From positions 248,001 through 312,000 of the forward strand of contig NZ_SIHX01000005.1 of the NCBI RefSeq assembly GCF_004320525.1: 64,000 nt of DNA, in the 5' to 3' direction. Both the position numbers and the translations under genes were made by a program. Below, piece by piece: positions 16,812 to 27,059 of this stretch (within the stretch, counting starts at the first letter, position 1; every line of letters starts with the position of its first letter). Origin of the DNA: Arthrobacter sp. S39 (GTDB lineage: Bacteria; Actinomycetota; Actinomycetes; Actinomycetales; Micrococcaceae). Below the pieces are notes generated by a model. It made no database searches. It was not told the DNA's origin and saw only the letters and a list, made by a program, of their open reading frames with translations.

Positions 16812-18869
16812 GTGCGTTTACCGACCGATTGGCTCAACATGGTCCGCATGTTCCCGAAAATCAGCCCCCGCCTCAGCCTGCGCCGCCCGCTTCCGTGGGT
16901 GCTCGCCGCCGCCGTGGCTGTCCTCGCCCTGGTGGTTTCCGTCCTGGTGGTCTCCAACACCAGGACCGGATCCGCGGCCACTGCCCACGGCGTACTGGAC
17001 GAGGTCTCAGCAGCCCAGGACACCGCCCGCGGGAACCACGGCACCTACGCGTCCCTGTGGCTCAAGGGCAACGACCGGACCCTCGAACAGCGGGCCGGGA
17101 CGCTCCGCGCCGAGGGCGCCGACGACGTCCGCGTCATCGAGTGCGGCGCCGGCTGGCTGGCCGGGACACGGGTGGACGGGCAGGTCTTCCTCCGCAGCAG
17201 CGAGGCACGCGACGCCATCGAACAGGACCCCGCGAAGGTCCGGCTGCCGGACTGCATCAGCGCCGAAGCCCGTGACTCACTGCTGGCAGACCTGGGCGTG
17301 CCGCGGGAATGGCCCGAACCGGATGCCGCCCGGCTGGCGGCGCCCGCTGAGGACCCCGGCTATCGGCCCGCCTACCACCTGACCCCCGAGCAGCGTTGGA
17401 TGAACGATCCGCAGCGGCCGTTTTTCCTCGACGGCGCCTGGCACTATTACTACCTCTACAACGCCGATTACCCCGAAGGGAACGGCACCGAGTGGTTCCA
17501 CGCCACCAGCACAGACCTCGTCCATTGGAAGGATGAGGGCGTGGCCATCGGGAAGTTCCGGAACGGCCTGGGCGACATCGAAACCGGCACCGCCGTCGTC
17601 GACACCGAAGGGACCGCGGGCTTCGGCAAGGGCGCCGTAATCGCCGTCCTCACCCAGCAGGACGCCGGTGTCCAGCGCCAGTCAATGTTCTATTCCACGG
17701 ATCAGGGCCACACGTTCACCAGCTACGAACAGAACCCCGTCATGGACAACCCGGGGGAGGAGCACTGGCGGGATCCCCGTATCCTCCGCGACGAGGACCA
17801 CAACCAGTGGGTCATGCTGCTCGCGGAGGGCCACAAAATCGGTTTCTACACGTCCACCGACCTCAAGGCCTGGACGTACGCCTCCAGCTTTGAACGGGAC
17901 GGGCTGGGCATCCTGGAATGCCCGGATTTCTTCCAGCTGGACGTAGACGGCGATCCCGCCAAACGCACCTGGGTGCTGGCCGCCGGCGCCAACGGTGCCG
18001 CGGAAGACCGGACCACGGGAACGGCCTATTGGACCGGATCCTGGGACGGCAAGGCCTTCACAACGTCAAATGAACAGCATCAGTGGCTCGACGCCGGCGC
18101 GGACTTCTACGCGGCCGTGACCTGGGACGATCCGCGGCTCACGGACGGGCAGCGCAAAGCATCCCGGCATGCCATCGGCTGGATGAACAACTGGGCGTAT
18201 GCCCGCCAGCTGCCAACCGAAGGCTGGTACGGCGCCGATTCGGTGGTGCGGGACATCCGGCTGCAGTCCGACGGCGGCCGGCCCACCCTGGTTTCGGTCC
18301 CGACGCCGGCCCTCGGGTCCCTGGAGGGACCGCCCGAGCAAGTGCCCGCGCAGGAACTGGACGACGGCGCCGGCGCACCGCTTCCGGTTCCGGAGACCGG
18401 GGCCTTTAAAATCGACGTCGAACTTGAGAACAGCGGAGCCGACGCCGAGGCGCGGGTCCAGCTGCAAAACGGCGAAGGGACGTACGCCAGCGTGGGCTAC
18501 GACTTCCGGAACGGAACCGCGTTTGTGGTCCGGGACGGGGATGCGGCGTCCACGGGCGAGGGCGCGAAACGGTCGGCACGCGCCGAGGCCGCTCCCAACA
18601 ATGCGCGGGCCGCCGGCAAGACGCAGGAAAAGGTGGACGACGCCTACCGCCAGGTCCGCTCGGTGGCGAGTCCCGCCGTCGACGGAAAAGTGAAGCTGAC
18701 CATTTATGTTGACCGGTCCTCCGTGGAGGTTTTCGTCAATGGCGGGCAGCGGACCCTGACGTCACTCGTGTTCCCGCAGGAGGGCCCGGCCGGCGCCAGG
18801 CTGGCTGGGGTGGGCGGCACCGTTTCACTGACCGCAGCGACGGTCACGCCGCTGGCCGCCACCAGATAG
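16812..18869 (+). CDS. GH32 fructan hydrolase with membrane anchor and extra N-terminal domain
   Basis: 685 aa. A single TM helix at ~28-47 is followed by an extra domain (~55-165) and the GH32 five-bladed propeller. Catalytic triad: nucleophile D199 in WMNDPQRP, transition-state D321 in HWRDPR, acid/base E369 in ECPDFF. The C-terminal beta-sandwich ends with YVDRSSVEVFVNGGQRTLTS. It should cleave sucrose, inulin or levan outside the membrane. The extra domain (AAQDTARGNHGTYASL ... ECGAGWLAGTRVDGQVFLRS) is unusual for GH32 and recalls pseudopilin globular regions. GTG 16812 was chosen for its SD; ATG 16839 or 16848 would lose ~10 residues without one. Confidence 0.9.
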   Translation: MRLPTDWLNMVRMFPKISPRLSLRRPLPWVLAAAVAVLALVVSVLVVSNTRTGSAATAHGVLDEVSAAQDTARGNHGTYASLWLKGNDRTLEQRAGTLRAEGADDVRVIECGAGWLAGTRVDGQVFLRSSEARDAIEQDPAKVRLPDCISAEARDSLLADLGVPREWPEPDAARLAAPAEDPGYRPAYHLTPEQRWMNDPQRPFFLDGAWHYYYLYNADYPEGNGTEWFHATSTDLVHWKDEGVAIGKFRNGLGDIETGTAVVDTEGTAGFGKGAVIAVLTQQDAGVQRQSMFYSTDQGHTFTSYEQNPVMDNPGEEHWRDPRILRDEDHNQWVMLLAEGHKIGFYTSTDLKAWTYASSFERDGLGILECPDFFQLDVDGDPAKRTWVLAAGANGAAEDRTTGTAYWTGSWDGKAFTTSNEQHQWLDAGADFYAAVTWDDPRLTDGQRKASRHAIGWMNNWAYARQLPTEGWYGADSVVRDIRLQSDGGRPTLVSVPTPALGSLEGPPEQVPAQELDDGAGAPLPVPETGAFKIDVELENSGADAEARVQLQNGEGTYASVGYDFRNGTAFVVRDGDAASTGEGAKRSARAEAAPNNARAAGKTQEKVDDAYRQVRSVASPAVDGKVKLTIYVDRSSVEVFVNGGQRTLTSLVFPQEGPAGARLAGVGGTVSLTAATVTPLAATR

Positions 18870-18893
18870 CCGCCACCGGGTAGCGGCCACCCG

Positions 18894-20819
18894 TCAGCGC
18901 AGCCCGCCCAGCGCCTGCGCCAGGACCACGGCCGACGCCGAGGACCACGCCTGGGGGTGGCAGGATGCCGGGTAGGGCACGGCCAGACTCGACTCGGTGG
19001 CGGTGACGCCGGCAAAAAGCTCCGGCAGGCGGTACCCGAAAGCAGCCGACGCTGCCAGCAGGCCGTCGGCGAGGGCCTTGGCTTCGGACGTGAAGCCTTC
19101 GGCCAGCAGGCCGCGGACGGCAATGGCCGTGTCATGGCTCCAGACCGAACCGCAGTGGTAGCTGAAAGGCCAGAAACCGGCCGCCCGGTGCGAGAGGGTG
19201 TGCAGGCCAAACCCGGAAAACAGCTCGGGGCTGAGCAGCCGGGCGGCAACATGGCGGGCTTCGGTCGGGCCGAGGATGCCGGTACCCAGCAGGTGGCCCA
19301 TGTTGGAGCCGGGGATGTCCAAAGGCGTGCCCCGGCCGTCGAGGGCCATCGCCGGGTAGGGGCCCTGGGCGTCCTCCACCCAAAAGTGCTCACGGAACCG
19401 CTGCGCCAGGGCAGCGGCAAAGTCCCGCAACTCACCGGCCCCCGGTTCGCCCAGCGCGTCCAGCAGCTCGGCCATCGAGGTGGCCGCCTGGTGTGCGTAC
19501 CCCTGCACTTCGGCGAGGGCGATCGGGCCCGCCGCCAGCCGTCCGTCCCGGAACTGCATGGCGTCGCCGGAATCTTTCCAGCCCTGGTTGCTCAGGCCGT
19601 GACCGCTGACATCCTGGTATCTGAGGAGCCCGTCGCCGTCTGCCGGGCCGGCGGAGGCGAGCAGGCATTGTGCTGCCCGCTGCGCGGCGGGCAGTAGGGC
19701 GCGGACGGCGTCGTCCGCCTTCCCCGTGCGCCACAGCTCGCCCAGCAGGCACAGCCACAGCGAGGTCGAGTCAACGGCACCGTAGTAGACCGGGGGCAGG
19801 CGCAGGCCTTCGCTTTCGAGGACCAGTTCCTTGGCCCGCAGTTCATGCAGGATCTTGCCGGGCTCCTCCGCCGAGTCCGGCACTGTGGCCGAGCCCTGGA
19901 ACTCCGCAAGCGTACGCAGCGTCCCGGTGGCCAGGCCGGCATCCAGGGGCAGCAGGAACCGCGCCGCCCACAGGGAATCCCGGCCAAAGAGCGTGAAATA
20001 CCAGGGGGCGCCGGCCGCCATGAAGGGCGCATCGGGCAGCCGCCGCGTTGCCATGCGCAGGCCGTCCAGCTCGTCGAGCGAGTTCTTCAGTAGCGTTCGC
20101 AGGGGCCCCGCCGGGAGGGCCATGGCGGGAACGGCCAGGGACGACGGCGCGGCGGCCACCACAGCGCTCTCCGTCTCGTCCAGCACGGCCTGCCACTCGG
20201 CGTCGAAGGGCCGTCCCCGGCCGGCGGTGCCGTGCCACACGAGGCGCGTGACGTCACCGCGCGCATCGCCCGAAGTCCCGGCCGCAGCGCCGGCCGCCGA
20301 GGCGGACGCTCCGCCGTTCCTCCCCGGCGCGGAAACGGAGAGGGTGCGGCCGTCGTTGTGCCAGCGCAGGGAGTGGTCGTCGGCCGGCTCCGGGCGCTGC
20401 GGCTTCGCGAACCGGCTGAGGCGGATCGCCGCCATGTCGGTGAAATCGGCGGCCAGGTCCACGGCCAGTTCCAGGTCCAGTGAGTCCAGCGAGGTGCCCA
20501 CCTTCAGCGAATGGCGGACCACGCCCGGGGTTACGGTCCAGGTCTGGAGGACCTCGACGGCGGGATCGGCCGTGTGCCCTTCGATGCCGCGGATGAGTCC
20601 CCGGACGCGGAGGACGCCGCCGGGAGCGGATTCCACCGTGACTTCCTCGGGACTGAAACCGTTGACGGTCACGGTGGCCTGGCACAGCATGCGGGTGTCG
20701 CCGTGGAGGAGGCCGCTGAAGCCACCGTCCTGGGCCAGCCGGCCGTTGGCGTCCAGCCAGAGCTGCGTGGGTGCGGCGACGGTGCAGTGCTGGCGGTGGA
20801 GGCCGGGCTGAACACTCAT
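18894..20819 (-). CDS. Glycogen-debranching-type protein (amylo-alpha-1,6-glucosidase family)
   Basis: 641 aa from the ATG at 20819 (AAGG at proper spacing). The N-terminal debranching domain (QLWLDANGRLAQDGGFSGLLHGDTRML ... WTVTPGVVRHSLKVG) is followed by an (alpha/alpha)6 barrel (APWYFTLFGRDSLWAARFLLP, VYYGAVDSTSLWLCLLG, GWKDSGDAMQFRDG, GFWPFSYHCGSVWSHDTAIAVRGL). The barrel Asp residues in FGRDSLW and KDSGDA fit GH63/GH133-like catalysis on alpha-glucans. Cytosolic: no signal peptide. It ends 25 bp from the convergent GH32 gene. An Ala/Gly-rich insert lies near residues 175-190. Confidence 0.87.
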   Translation of the reverse strand: MSVQPGLHRQHCTVAAPTQLWLDANGRLAQDGGFSGLLHGDTRMLCQATVTVNGFSPEEVTVESAPGGVLRVRGLIRGIEGHTADPAVEVLQTWTVTPGVVRHSLKVGTSLDSLDLELAVDLAADFTDMAAIRLSRFAKPQRPEPADDHSLRWHNDGRTLSVSAPGRNGGASASAAGAAAGTSGDARGDVTRLVWHGTAGRGRPFDAEWQAVLDETESAVVAAAPSSLAVPAMALPAGPLRTLLKNSLDELDGLRMATRRLPDAPFMAAGAPWYFTLFGRDSLWAARFLLPLDAGLATGTLRTLAEFQGSATVPDSAEEPGKILHELRAKELVLESEGLRLPPVYYGAVDSTSLWLCLLGELWRTGKADDAVRALLPAAQRAAQCLLASAGPADGDGLLRYQDVSGHGLSNQGWKDSGDAMQFRDGRLAAGPIALAEVQGYAHQAATSMAELLDALGEPGAGELRDFAAALAQRFREHFWVEDAQGPYPAMALDGRGTPLDIPGSNMGHLLGTGILGPTEARHVAARLLSPELFSGFGLHTLSHRAAGFWPFSYHCGSVWSHDTAIAVRGLLAEGFTSEAKALADGLLAASAAFGYRLPELFAGVTATESSLAVPYPASCHPQAWSSASAVVLAQALGGLR

Positions 20820-20924
20820 GCGCCCCACCTTACGCCCGGCCGACTCCCGCGCTGCGGACCCGTCCGGGCCAGTCGCCGGGCGGAAACCCGGCGGCCGGGC
20901 GGCACGCGGCTCCCCGGTGGACTT

Positions 20925-22082
20925 TCAGTCGTCCAGCGGGAAGGCCACGGCCTCGCCGACCACGCGCAGGCAGAGCTCCATGCCCGGCCGCGCAATGGAT
21001 GCGTTCCAGTGGCGGATGGTGATGACCTCGCCGCCACCGGGGTAGCGGTGGTCGGCACCGGACGCCAGTTCGGGAGGAACGGCCAGCTTGAGGCGCACGG
21101 TGGTCTCGGGGCCGAAGTAGTCGGTATCCACCACCACGCCGCGGATGGGGCCGTCCTCGGCGATGCGGATCTGTTCGGGCCGCAGCATCAGCTGGACACG
21201 TCCCTGGGCCGGCGGCCTGCGGACAGGGATGCCGCCCAGGGAACACGTGGCCAGGGAGCCTTCCAGCCAGGCATCCAGGATGACGGCGTCGCCCAGGAAC
21301 TCGGCGGTGGCCCGGTCCGCCGGACGGGTGTAGACCACAAAAGGGTTGCCGATCTGGGCCAGCTTGCCGCCGCGCATCACGGCGACCTGGTCAGCGAAGG
21401 ACAGGGCTTCGGCCTGGTCGTGGGTTACCAGGATGGTGGTGACGCCTGCCTGGTTGAGAACCTTGGCCACCGCCCGCCGGGTGGCCACGCGCAGGCCTGC
21501 GTCAAGGGCGGAGAAGGGCTCGTCCAGCAGCATCAGCTCAGGTTCGCGGGCCAGGGCGCGGGCCAGGGCAACCCGCTGCTGCTGGCCGCCGGAGAGCTGG
21601 TGCGGCCGCCGCTTGGCCATGGCCGGATCCAGGGAGACCATTTCCAGCAGTTCGCTGATCCGGCCCGCCACCGCGCGGCGCCCGCCGTCGAGCTTTCCTG
21701 CGTCCAGGCCGAACGCAACGTTCTGGCCTACCGTCAGGTGGGGGAAGAGGGCGCCGTCCTGGGCCACGTACCCCACCTGGCGTTTATGCGCGGGCAGCCA
21801 GACGCCGTCGCCCGCCACCTTTGCCCCGTTCAGCGAGATGCTGCCCGTCGCGGGGTGCTCAAAGCCGGCGATGAGCCGCAGCAGGGTGGTCTTGCCGGAT
21901 CCGGACGGACCCACGATCGCGGTGGTTCCGCCCTTGGCAACGGACAGGTTCACGCCCTTGAGGACGGCCTGGGAGGCGAAATTCTTGGTGACGTCCGTGA
22001 TCTGCAGGTGGCTGTTGGTGGTGGGCGCCACCGACGCCGCGATCCGCGGTTCCGGGAGCCGGGAAGGGGATTGTTCGGTCAC
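20925..22082 (-). CDS. fbpC: Iron ABC transporter ATP-binding protein
   Basis: 385 aa from the GTG at 22082, which overlaps the permease stop (GTGA). Walker [11 protein letters not shown]-loop [14 protein letters not shown], signature [15 protein letters not shown], Walker [13 protein letters not shown], His-loop [10 protein letters not shown]. The C-terminal TOBE-like region ([12 protein letters not shown]) completes an FbpC/PotA-type ATPase. It powers the FbpB permease in ferric-iron import. Last gene of the fbpABC operon. Confidence 0.93.
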   Translation of the reverse strand: MTEQSPSRLPEPRIAASVAPTTNSHLQITDVTKNFASQAVLKGVNLSVAKGGTTAIVGPSGSGKTTLLRLIAGFEHPATGSISLNGAKVAGDGVWLPAHKRQVGYVAQDGALFPHLTVGQNVAFGLDAGKLDGGRRAVAGRISELLEMVSLDPAMAKRRPHQLSGGQQQRVALARALAREPELMLLDEPFSALDAGLRVATRRAVAKVLNQAGVTTILVTHDQAEALSFADQVAVMRGGKLAQIGNPFVVYTRPADRATAEFLGDAVILDAWLEGSLATCSLGGIPVRRPPAQGRVQLMLRPEQIRIAEDGPIRGVVVDTDYFGPETTVRLKLAVPPELASGADHRYPGGGEVITIRHWNASIARPGMELCLRVVGEAVAFPLDD

Positions 22083-23671
22083 TGTCCGGCCACTTTCTTG
22101 GACTGCTGGAAGAGGAGGTAGGTCATGGGGGCGGAGAGCAGGATCATCAGCAGGGCGTAGGGTGCCGCGCCCGCGTAGTCGATCTCGCTGCTTTTGCTCC
22201 AGAATTCGGTGGCGAGCGTCCGCGTGCCGTTGGGGGAGAGCAGCAGCGTGGCGGTCAGCTCGTTGGCGATGGCCAGGAACACCAGGGCCGCGCCGCCCGC
22301 CGCGGCCGGTGCCGTGAGCCGCAGCGTCACCCTGACGAAGGACAGGAGCGGCGGTTTGCCCAGGGCCTGCGCGGCTTCGTCCAGCTCCTTCGGGGCCTGG
22401 GCCAGGCCGGCGCGCAGGTTCACCAGCGCCCGCGGCAGGAACAGCAGGACGTAAGCGGCCACCAGCACCCCGCTCGTCTGGTAGATGCCCGGGACCACCC
22501 GGATGCTGACGGTGACGAACGCCAGCCCCACCACGATCCCCGGAAGGGAACTGGTGACGTAATTGGAGAGCTCCAGGGCCTTGCTGAACCACCCGGGGTG
22601 CCGCACGGCCAGGTAGGCCATGGGGAACGCGACGGCGGTGGTGGCCAACGCGCCGGCCAGGCCGTACCCGAGGGTGGTCAGGAGGGCCGGCAGGAATTCG
22701 TCGGCCGCCCAGATTGCGGTTCCTCCGGCGGTGATCCAGCGCAGGACAAAGAACACCGGCAGCCCGAAGGCCAGGGCCGTCAGTGCCAGCAGGGACAGCT
22801 GCGCCGGGACCTGGTACGCGTGCAGCGGCAGGCGCAGGGCCCTGGCCTGGGCTCCGGAGCCGATCCGGGCGTAGCGGGCGGTGCCGCGGCTCCGCACCTC
22901 CATAACCAGCAGGACCAGGCAGAAGAACACCAGGACGCTGGCGAGCATGTTCCCCGCCGTGCCGTTGAAGGTGGACTGGTACTGGACCATGATCGCGGTG
23001 GTGAAAGTGTCAAAGCGGATCATGGCGAAGGCGCCGTATTCGGCCAGGAGGTGGAGAGATACCAGCAGCGCGCCGCCGGACATGGCGATCCTGAGCTGGG
23101 GGAGGACCACCCGGAAGAACACCCGCCAGGCACCGAGCCCCAGCGCGGCGGCGGACTGTTCGATGGCCGGGTCCAGCCGGCTGAGCGTGGCCGCGGCAGG
23201 GATGTAGACCAGCGGGAAGTAGGACAGTGTGGCGATCAGCACGCCGGAGCCCAGCCCCTCGAGTGACGGAATGGCGGACACCCAGGCGTAGCTGTTCACA
23301 AAGGCCGGGATGGCCAGGGGCGCGGCCAGCAGGACGGCCCAGATCTTGTGCCCGTGCAGTTTGGTGCGTTCCACCAGCCAGGCACCGCCCACCCCCAGGA
23401 CGAGGCAGAGGGGCACCGTCACCAGCGTCAGCAGCACCGTGTTGAGCAGCAGTTCGCCCACCCGGGGCCGGAAGATCAGGCCGACGGCGGTGTCCCACCC
23501 GGTTGCCGCCGTCATGTAGATGACGTACCCCAGTGGGACGAGCGAAAACAGCGCGATCAGCACCGCGAGGATGGACACCGCGGAAACGCCGAAAGGCGGG
23601 CGGGGGCTGTTGCCCCGGCCCGCCGTCGTCGTGCTCTTCCTTGAAGGAGGAGCCGATAGATCAGATGTCAC
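22079..23671 (-). CDS. fbpB: Iron ABC transporter permease, fused two-domain
   Basis: 530 aa with ~12 TM helices. Two BPD_transp_1 units in tandem, each with an EAA loop ([18 protein letters not shown] ~189-206 and [17 protein letters not shown] ~420-436). This matches FbpB/SfuB permeases. A GTG start 4 bp after the stop of the binding-protein gene and a 4-bp overlap with the ATPase gene indicate tight coupling. Confidence 0.92.
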   Translation of the reverse strand: MTSDLSAPPSRKSTTTAGRGNSPRPPFGVSAVSILAVLIALFSLVPLGYVIYMTAATGWDTAVGLIFRPRVGELLLNTVLLTLVTVPLCLVLGVGGAWLVERTKLHGHKIWAVLLAAPLAIPAFVNSYAWVSAIPSLEGLGSGVLIATLSYFPLVYIPAAATLSRLDPAIEQSAAALGLGAWRVFFRVVLPQLRIAMSGGALLVSLHLLAEYGAFAMIRFDTFTTAIMVQYQSTFNGTAGNMLASVLVFFCLVLLVMEVRSRGTARYARIGSGAQARALRLPLHAYQVPAQLSLLALTALAFGLPVFFVLRWITAGGTAIWAADEFLPALLTTLGYGLAGALATTAVAFPMAYLAVRHPGWFSKALELSNYVTSSLPGIVVGLAFVTVSIRVVPGIYQTSGVLVAAYVLLFLPRALVNLRAGLAQAPKELDEAAQALGKPPLLSFVRVTLRLTAPAAAGGAALVFLAIANELTATLLLSPNGTRTLATEFWSKSSEIDYAGAAPYALLMILLSAPMTYLLFQQSKKVAGQ

Positions 23672-23675
23672 AGAA

Positions 23676-24731
23676 TTACAGGAGTCCTGCCTTGGTCATC
23701 AGCTCGGTGACCTTTTCGGAGTTCAGCTTGGCCGGATCAACGGTGGGAGCCTGCAGTTCCTTGAGGGGAACCAGCTTCTCGTTGGCCGGAACGTCAGAGG
23801 CGATGGCGTACTCGAAGGACGTGCCCTTCTGCAGGACTTCCTGGCCCTTCTTGCCGGTGATGAACTTCAGGAACGACTGGGCCGCCGCAGCGTTCTTGGA
23901 CGTCTTCAGGACGCCGCCGCCGGAAACGGACACAAACGCGCCCGGATCCTGGTTCTTGAAGTAGTACGGCGTGACGTTCTTGGAGTTTTCGCCGGTCTTG
24001 GCCTGGTCGCCGTAGTAGTAGTAGTGGTAGATCAGGGCGGCGTCGACTTCGCCGGCGTTGACTGCCTTCATGGCGGTGCTGTTGCCCTTGTAGGCCTTGA
24101 AGTTTTCCTTCATGCCCTTGAGCCATTCCTCGGTGGCGGCCTCGCCCTTGAGTTCCAGCAGTGCGGAGACGATGGCCTGGAAGTCGGCGCCGGACGGTGA
24201 AGCGGCCCACTTGCCCTTCCACTCCGGGTTGGCCAGGTCCAGCATGGACTTGGGCAGCTTGTCCTCGGTCAGCTTGGCCTTGTCATAGACCAGGACGGTG
24301 GAACGGGCGGCGATGCCTGTCCACTTTCCGGTGGAGGGGCGGAACTCGGCCGGAACCTGCTCAACGGTTGCCTTGTCGACGTCTGCGAACAGTCCGGCGT
24401 TTTCCACCTGCGCCATCGCGGGCGAATTCTCGGTGAGGAAAACGTCGGCAGGCGATGCGGCGCCTTCCTGGACGATCTGGTTGGACAGTTCGGTGTCCGA
24501 CCCCTGGCGCATGGTGACCTTGATGCCGGTCTCGGCCGTGAAGGCGTCGATCCATTCCTTGGTCAGGCTTTCGTGCTGGGCGTTGTAGACCGTGATCTCG
24601 CCGGCGGCGGCGGCGCCTGCCGAGGAGGAGCCGGTGGCTGCCGGCGTGGTGCTGCCGCCGCAGGCGGTCAGTCCGAGGGCTGCGGTGGCGGCGAGTGCGA
24701 TGCCGGCCAGCGCGCTGTTGCGGATCTTCAT
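23676..24731 (-). CDS. fbpA: Ferric-iron-binding lipoprotein of ABC transporter
   Basis: 351 aa from the ATG at 24731. Lipoprotein signal with lipobox GLTAC (~Cys24), then a periplasmic-binding type II fold: [47 protein letters not shown] and a tyrosine cluster ([10 protein letters not shown], with YYFKNQDPG) that in FbpA proteins supplies the Fe(III)-binding tyrosines. First gene of fbpABC. An IdeR/DtxR-type box lies 85 bp upstream, so expression should rise under iron limitation. Confidence 0.93.
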   Translation of the reverse strand: MKIRNSALAGIALAATAALGLTACGGSTTPAATGSSSAGAAAAGEITVYNAQHESLTKEWIDAFTAETGIKVTMRQGSDTELSNQIVQEGAASPADVFLTENSPAMAQVENAGLFADVDKATVEQVPAEFRPSTGKWTGIAARSTVLVYDKAKLTEDKLPKSMLDLANPEWKGKWAASPSGADFQAIVSALLELKGEAATEEWLKGMKENFKAYKGNSTAMKAVNAGEVDAALIYHYYYYGDQAKTGENSKNVTPYYFKNQDPGAFVSVSGGGVLKTSKNAAAAQSFLKFITGKKGQEVLQKGTSFEYAIASDVPANEKLVPLKELQAPTVDPAKLNSEKVTELMTKAGLL

Positions 24732-24815
24732 TGAGGGCTGCTTTCTGGGGAAAAGTCTGCTGGACCGGAGGGTCCGCATGGGCCGGGATCGGGGGGAGTG
24801 CCCACCCGAGAAACT

Positions 24816-24834
24816 GTAGGTTAGCCAAACCTAA
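24816..24834 (-). promoter_or_regulatory. IdeR/DtxR-type iron box
   Basis: gtaggttagccaaacctaa matches the palindromic consensus TTAGGTTAGCCTAACCTAA at 17 of 19 positions. It lies upstream of fbpA in the promoter region, so iron-loaded IdeR/DtxR is expected to repress the operon. Confidence 0.85.
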
Positions 24835-24897
24835 GCGTCCAAGCCCACAAGGGCTTAAGTGAGCAGGATCACATCAATTACGGAACTGTTGCATGAC

Positions 24898-26103
24898 TTA
24901 ATTACCCGGTGGCTGTTGGCGGACTGTCGCGGCCGCTTCCAGCACCATCCATGCCTGGAGCTGGGTGGAGAGTTCGACGGCGGCACCGGGCGGATACGTG
25001 TCGGCTGCCGATGTTTCCGGCAGGGACGAAAAGACCAGCTTCCCCGCGTGCCCCGCCAGCGGTTCGGCGTCATTGATGGGGCGGCGGCCGTTCCAGAAGG
25101 CGTCCGCAGTGTCCAGGACCAGCCGGGCTGCGGTGGCCCGGACGGCCGCTGGGAGGCGGGCGTCGGCGGAGGCGAGTGCCAGGTAGCGGGCCAGGATCCC
25201 GGTGAAGAGTCCGCCGTCGCCCGTTCCGTCACAGCGGAGGACCTGCGTTCCGGGCCTGTCCGGGGATGGGCGGGTCAGGTGCTGTTCCACCGCCTCCACC
25301 ACCGTGGCTGCGCGGGCCAGGTTTGCCTCACCGCCGAGCTCCAGCAGCGCGCCCAAAACCGGGCCCTGATTATACGTGTACACGGCGCTCTCCACCATGA
25401 CCTCGCCGGTGCTGCTGATCCGCACGCCGTCCAGGTAGAGGCCCTGGTCCGTGTCGAAGAGCCTGGCATCCAGCCAGTCCAGCAGGTCCTGGGCCTTCGC
25501 CGGGCTGCCGGTGCGGGCGTAGTACAGGGCCACGGGCGCGGTGGCGGGGGTGTTCTTGAAGTCCCGCTTTTTGCTCCAGAACGTGCCGCCGCCAAGGTCG
25601 TCCGTGGAGGCGGAATCAAACTGCAGGGTGAGGGTCCTGCGGATACGGGCGTTGCGCCGCCGGCCGGGCCTGCGCGTCTCCTCGGCCAGTTTCTCCAGCC
25701 GGAGCGTGGACAGGGCCAGCCAGGCCATGTCGTCGTAATAGTTGTTGACGAACGTGAGCAGGTTCCGGAGCCGGATGCCTGTCACCAGCCGCGAAGCCAG
25801 CCGTCCTGCGCTGGGGCGGTCCGGTCCGTCAAAGCGGGCAGCGGGTGTGGCGCCGTTGCCCAGTTCGCGGCGGCCGGTGTCCACCAGGCAGTCAACGTAG
25901 TGCGCCTGCCACCAGTAATGCCAGGGGCGGAAGAGGTTTTCCACCCGCTTTGACGGCCGCTGGATGGCGGCGATGTGGGTGCCGGGCAGGAAAAACAGCC
26001 GCTGCCCGAAGATGGCGGTGACCGAGCGCGCGGCCTCATTGGCCCGGTAGGCGCGGTCGGCCGGCCCGTCGGCGGGCGGAACTTCGGCATCCGGCGGCGT
26101 CAT
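24898..26103 (-). CDS. GH76-like (alpha-1,6-mannanase fold) protein
   Basis: 401 aa from the ATG at 26103. An (alpha/alpha)6-barrel protein with the GH76 catalytic Asp pair in FVNNYYDDMAWLAL and the conserved TYNQGPVLGALLEL motif. The family cuts alpha-1,6-mannan backbones. No signal peptide is visible, which is unusual for a polysaccharide hydrolase and leaves export or substrate open. It lies upstream of the iron operon on the same strand, separated by its own 166-bp gap with the iron box, so it is not part of fbpABC. Confidence 0.82.
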   Translation of the reverse strand: MTPPDAEVPPADGPADRAYRANEAARSVTAIFGQRLFFLPGTHIAAIQRPSKRVENLFRPWHYWWQAHYVDCLVDTGRRELGNGATPAARFDGPDRPSAGRLASRLVTGIRLRNLLTFVNNYYDDMAWLALSTLRLEKLAEETRRPGRRRNARIRRTLTLQFDSASTDDLGGGTFWSKKRDFKNTPATAPVALYYARTGSPAKAQDLLDWLDARLFDTDQGLYLDGVRISSTGEVMVESAVYTYNQGPVLGALLELGGEANLARAATVVEAVEQHLTRPSPDRPGTQVLRCDGTGDGGLFTGILARYLALASADARLPAAVRATAARLVLDTADAFWNGRRPINDAEPLAGHAGKLVFSSLPETSAADTYPPGAAVELSTQLQAWMVLEAAATVRQQPPGN

Positions 26104-26176
26104 GCCCTTCAGCCTAGCCGGGCCGCGGGTCCGCCCGGGTAGGCGGCCGATAGTGCGCCGCGTCACAATTTCAGTT

Positions 26177-26196
26177 AACATTCACTAACTAATGTT
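26177..26196. promoter_or_regulatory. Palindromic operator candidate upstream of SDR/acyl-CoA dehydrogenase operon
   Basis: aacatt-N8-aatgtt lies in an AT-rich patch (ttaacattcactaact) 45 bp before the SDR start, unusual in this GC-rich DNA. TetR-type fatty-acid regulators use sites of this size. The regulator is not in the window. Confidence 0.5.
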
Positions 26197-26240
26197 CCCA
26201 GTCCGGCGGGTATGCCCGCCGCTCGCATCAAGGAGGATGG

Positions 26241-27059
26241 ATGGACATCAACGGTACTGTCGCGCTGATTACGGGCGGGGCTTCCGGGCTGGGCGCGGCC
26301 ACGGCCCGGCGCCTGTTCGACGCCGGCGCCTCAGTGGTGCTGATCGACCTGCCGTCCTCCGCGGGCGCGGCGTTTGCCGCCGAGCTGAACGGAGCCGGCG
26401 GTTCCGGGGGTGGCGGTGGTGACCGTGCCGGCAGGACCGCCGTCTTTGTCCCCGCGGACGTCACCAGCGAAACAGACGTCCAGGCCGCCGTCGACACCGC
26501 CGTCGCCCTCGGGCCGCTGCGAATTGTGGTGAACTGTGCCGGCGTAGCCACGCCCGGCAAGGTGCTGGGGCGTGACGGGGTCCTTCCGCTGGATGCATTC
26601 AGCCGGGTGATCCAGGTGAACCTCATCGGCACGTTCAACGTGCTGCGGCTGGCCGCCGCAGCCATGGCCGCCACGGAACCCGCCAGCACGGAACTCGGTG
26701 GCCCGGAACGCGGTGTCATCATCAACACGGCGTCAGTCGCCGCCTTCGACGGGCAGATCGGCCAGCCCGCCTACGCAGCCTCCAAGGGCGCCGTCGCCGC
26801 CATGACCCTGCCCATCGCGCGGGAACTGGCGCGCTCGCTGGTGCGCGTGGTGACCATCGCCCCTGGCATTTTCGAGACGCCCATGATGGCCGGGCTGCCG
26901 CAGGATGCACAGGAATCGCTGGGCCGGCAGGTCCCGCATCCCTCCAGGCTCGGCAAGCCGGCCGAATACGCAAACCTTGTGGCCCACATTGTGGAAAACG
27001 CGATGCTCAACGGCGAAACCATCCGGCTGGACGGCGCCATCAGGATGGGCCCGAAATGA
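26241..27059 (+). CDS. SDR-family 3-hydroxyacyl-CoA dehydrogenase-like oxidoreductase
   Basis: 272 aa, SD AGGAGG just upstream. Rossmann motif [16 protein letters not shown], catalytic Ser in [10 protein letters not shown] and YxxxK as YAASK. The sequence style ([27 protein letters not shown] and a GIFETPMM loop) resembles 17-beta-HSD10/type II 3-hydroxyacyl-CoA dehydrogenases. It overlaps the acyl-CoA dehydrogenase gene by 4 bp, so the two likely act on the same acyl-CoA pathway (branched or short chain). An insertion of Gly residues (GGSGGGGG) sits near residue 55. Confidence 0.85.
   Translation: MDINGTVALITGGASGLGAATARRLFDAGASVVLIDLPSSAGAAFAAELNGAGGSGGGGGDRAGRTAVFVPADVTSETDVQAAVDTAVALGPLRIVVNCAGVATPGKVLGRDGVLPLDAFSRVIQVNLIGTFNVLRLAAAAMAATEPASTELGGPERGVIINTASVAAFDGQIGQPAYAASKGAVAAMTLPIARELARSLVRVVTIAPGIFETPMMAGLPQDAQESLGRQVPHPSRLGKPAEYANLVAHIVENAMLNGETIRLDGAIRMGPK

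Noticed and set aside
20511-22121. 536-aa frame on the plus strand
   Set aside because: Antisense to the debranching-like gene and fbpC; the product is Gly/Arg/His-rich with no motif. High-GC DNA produces such shadows.
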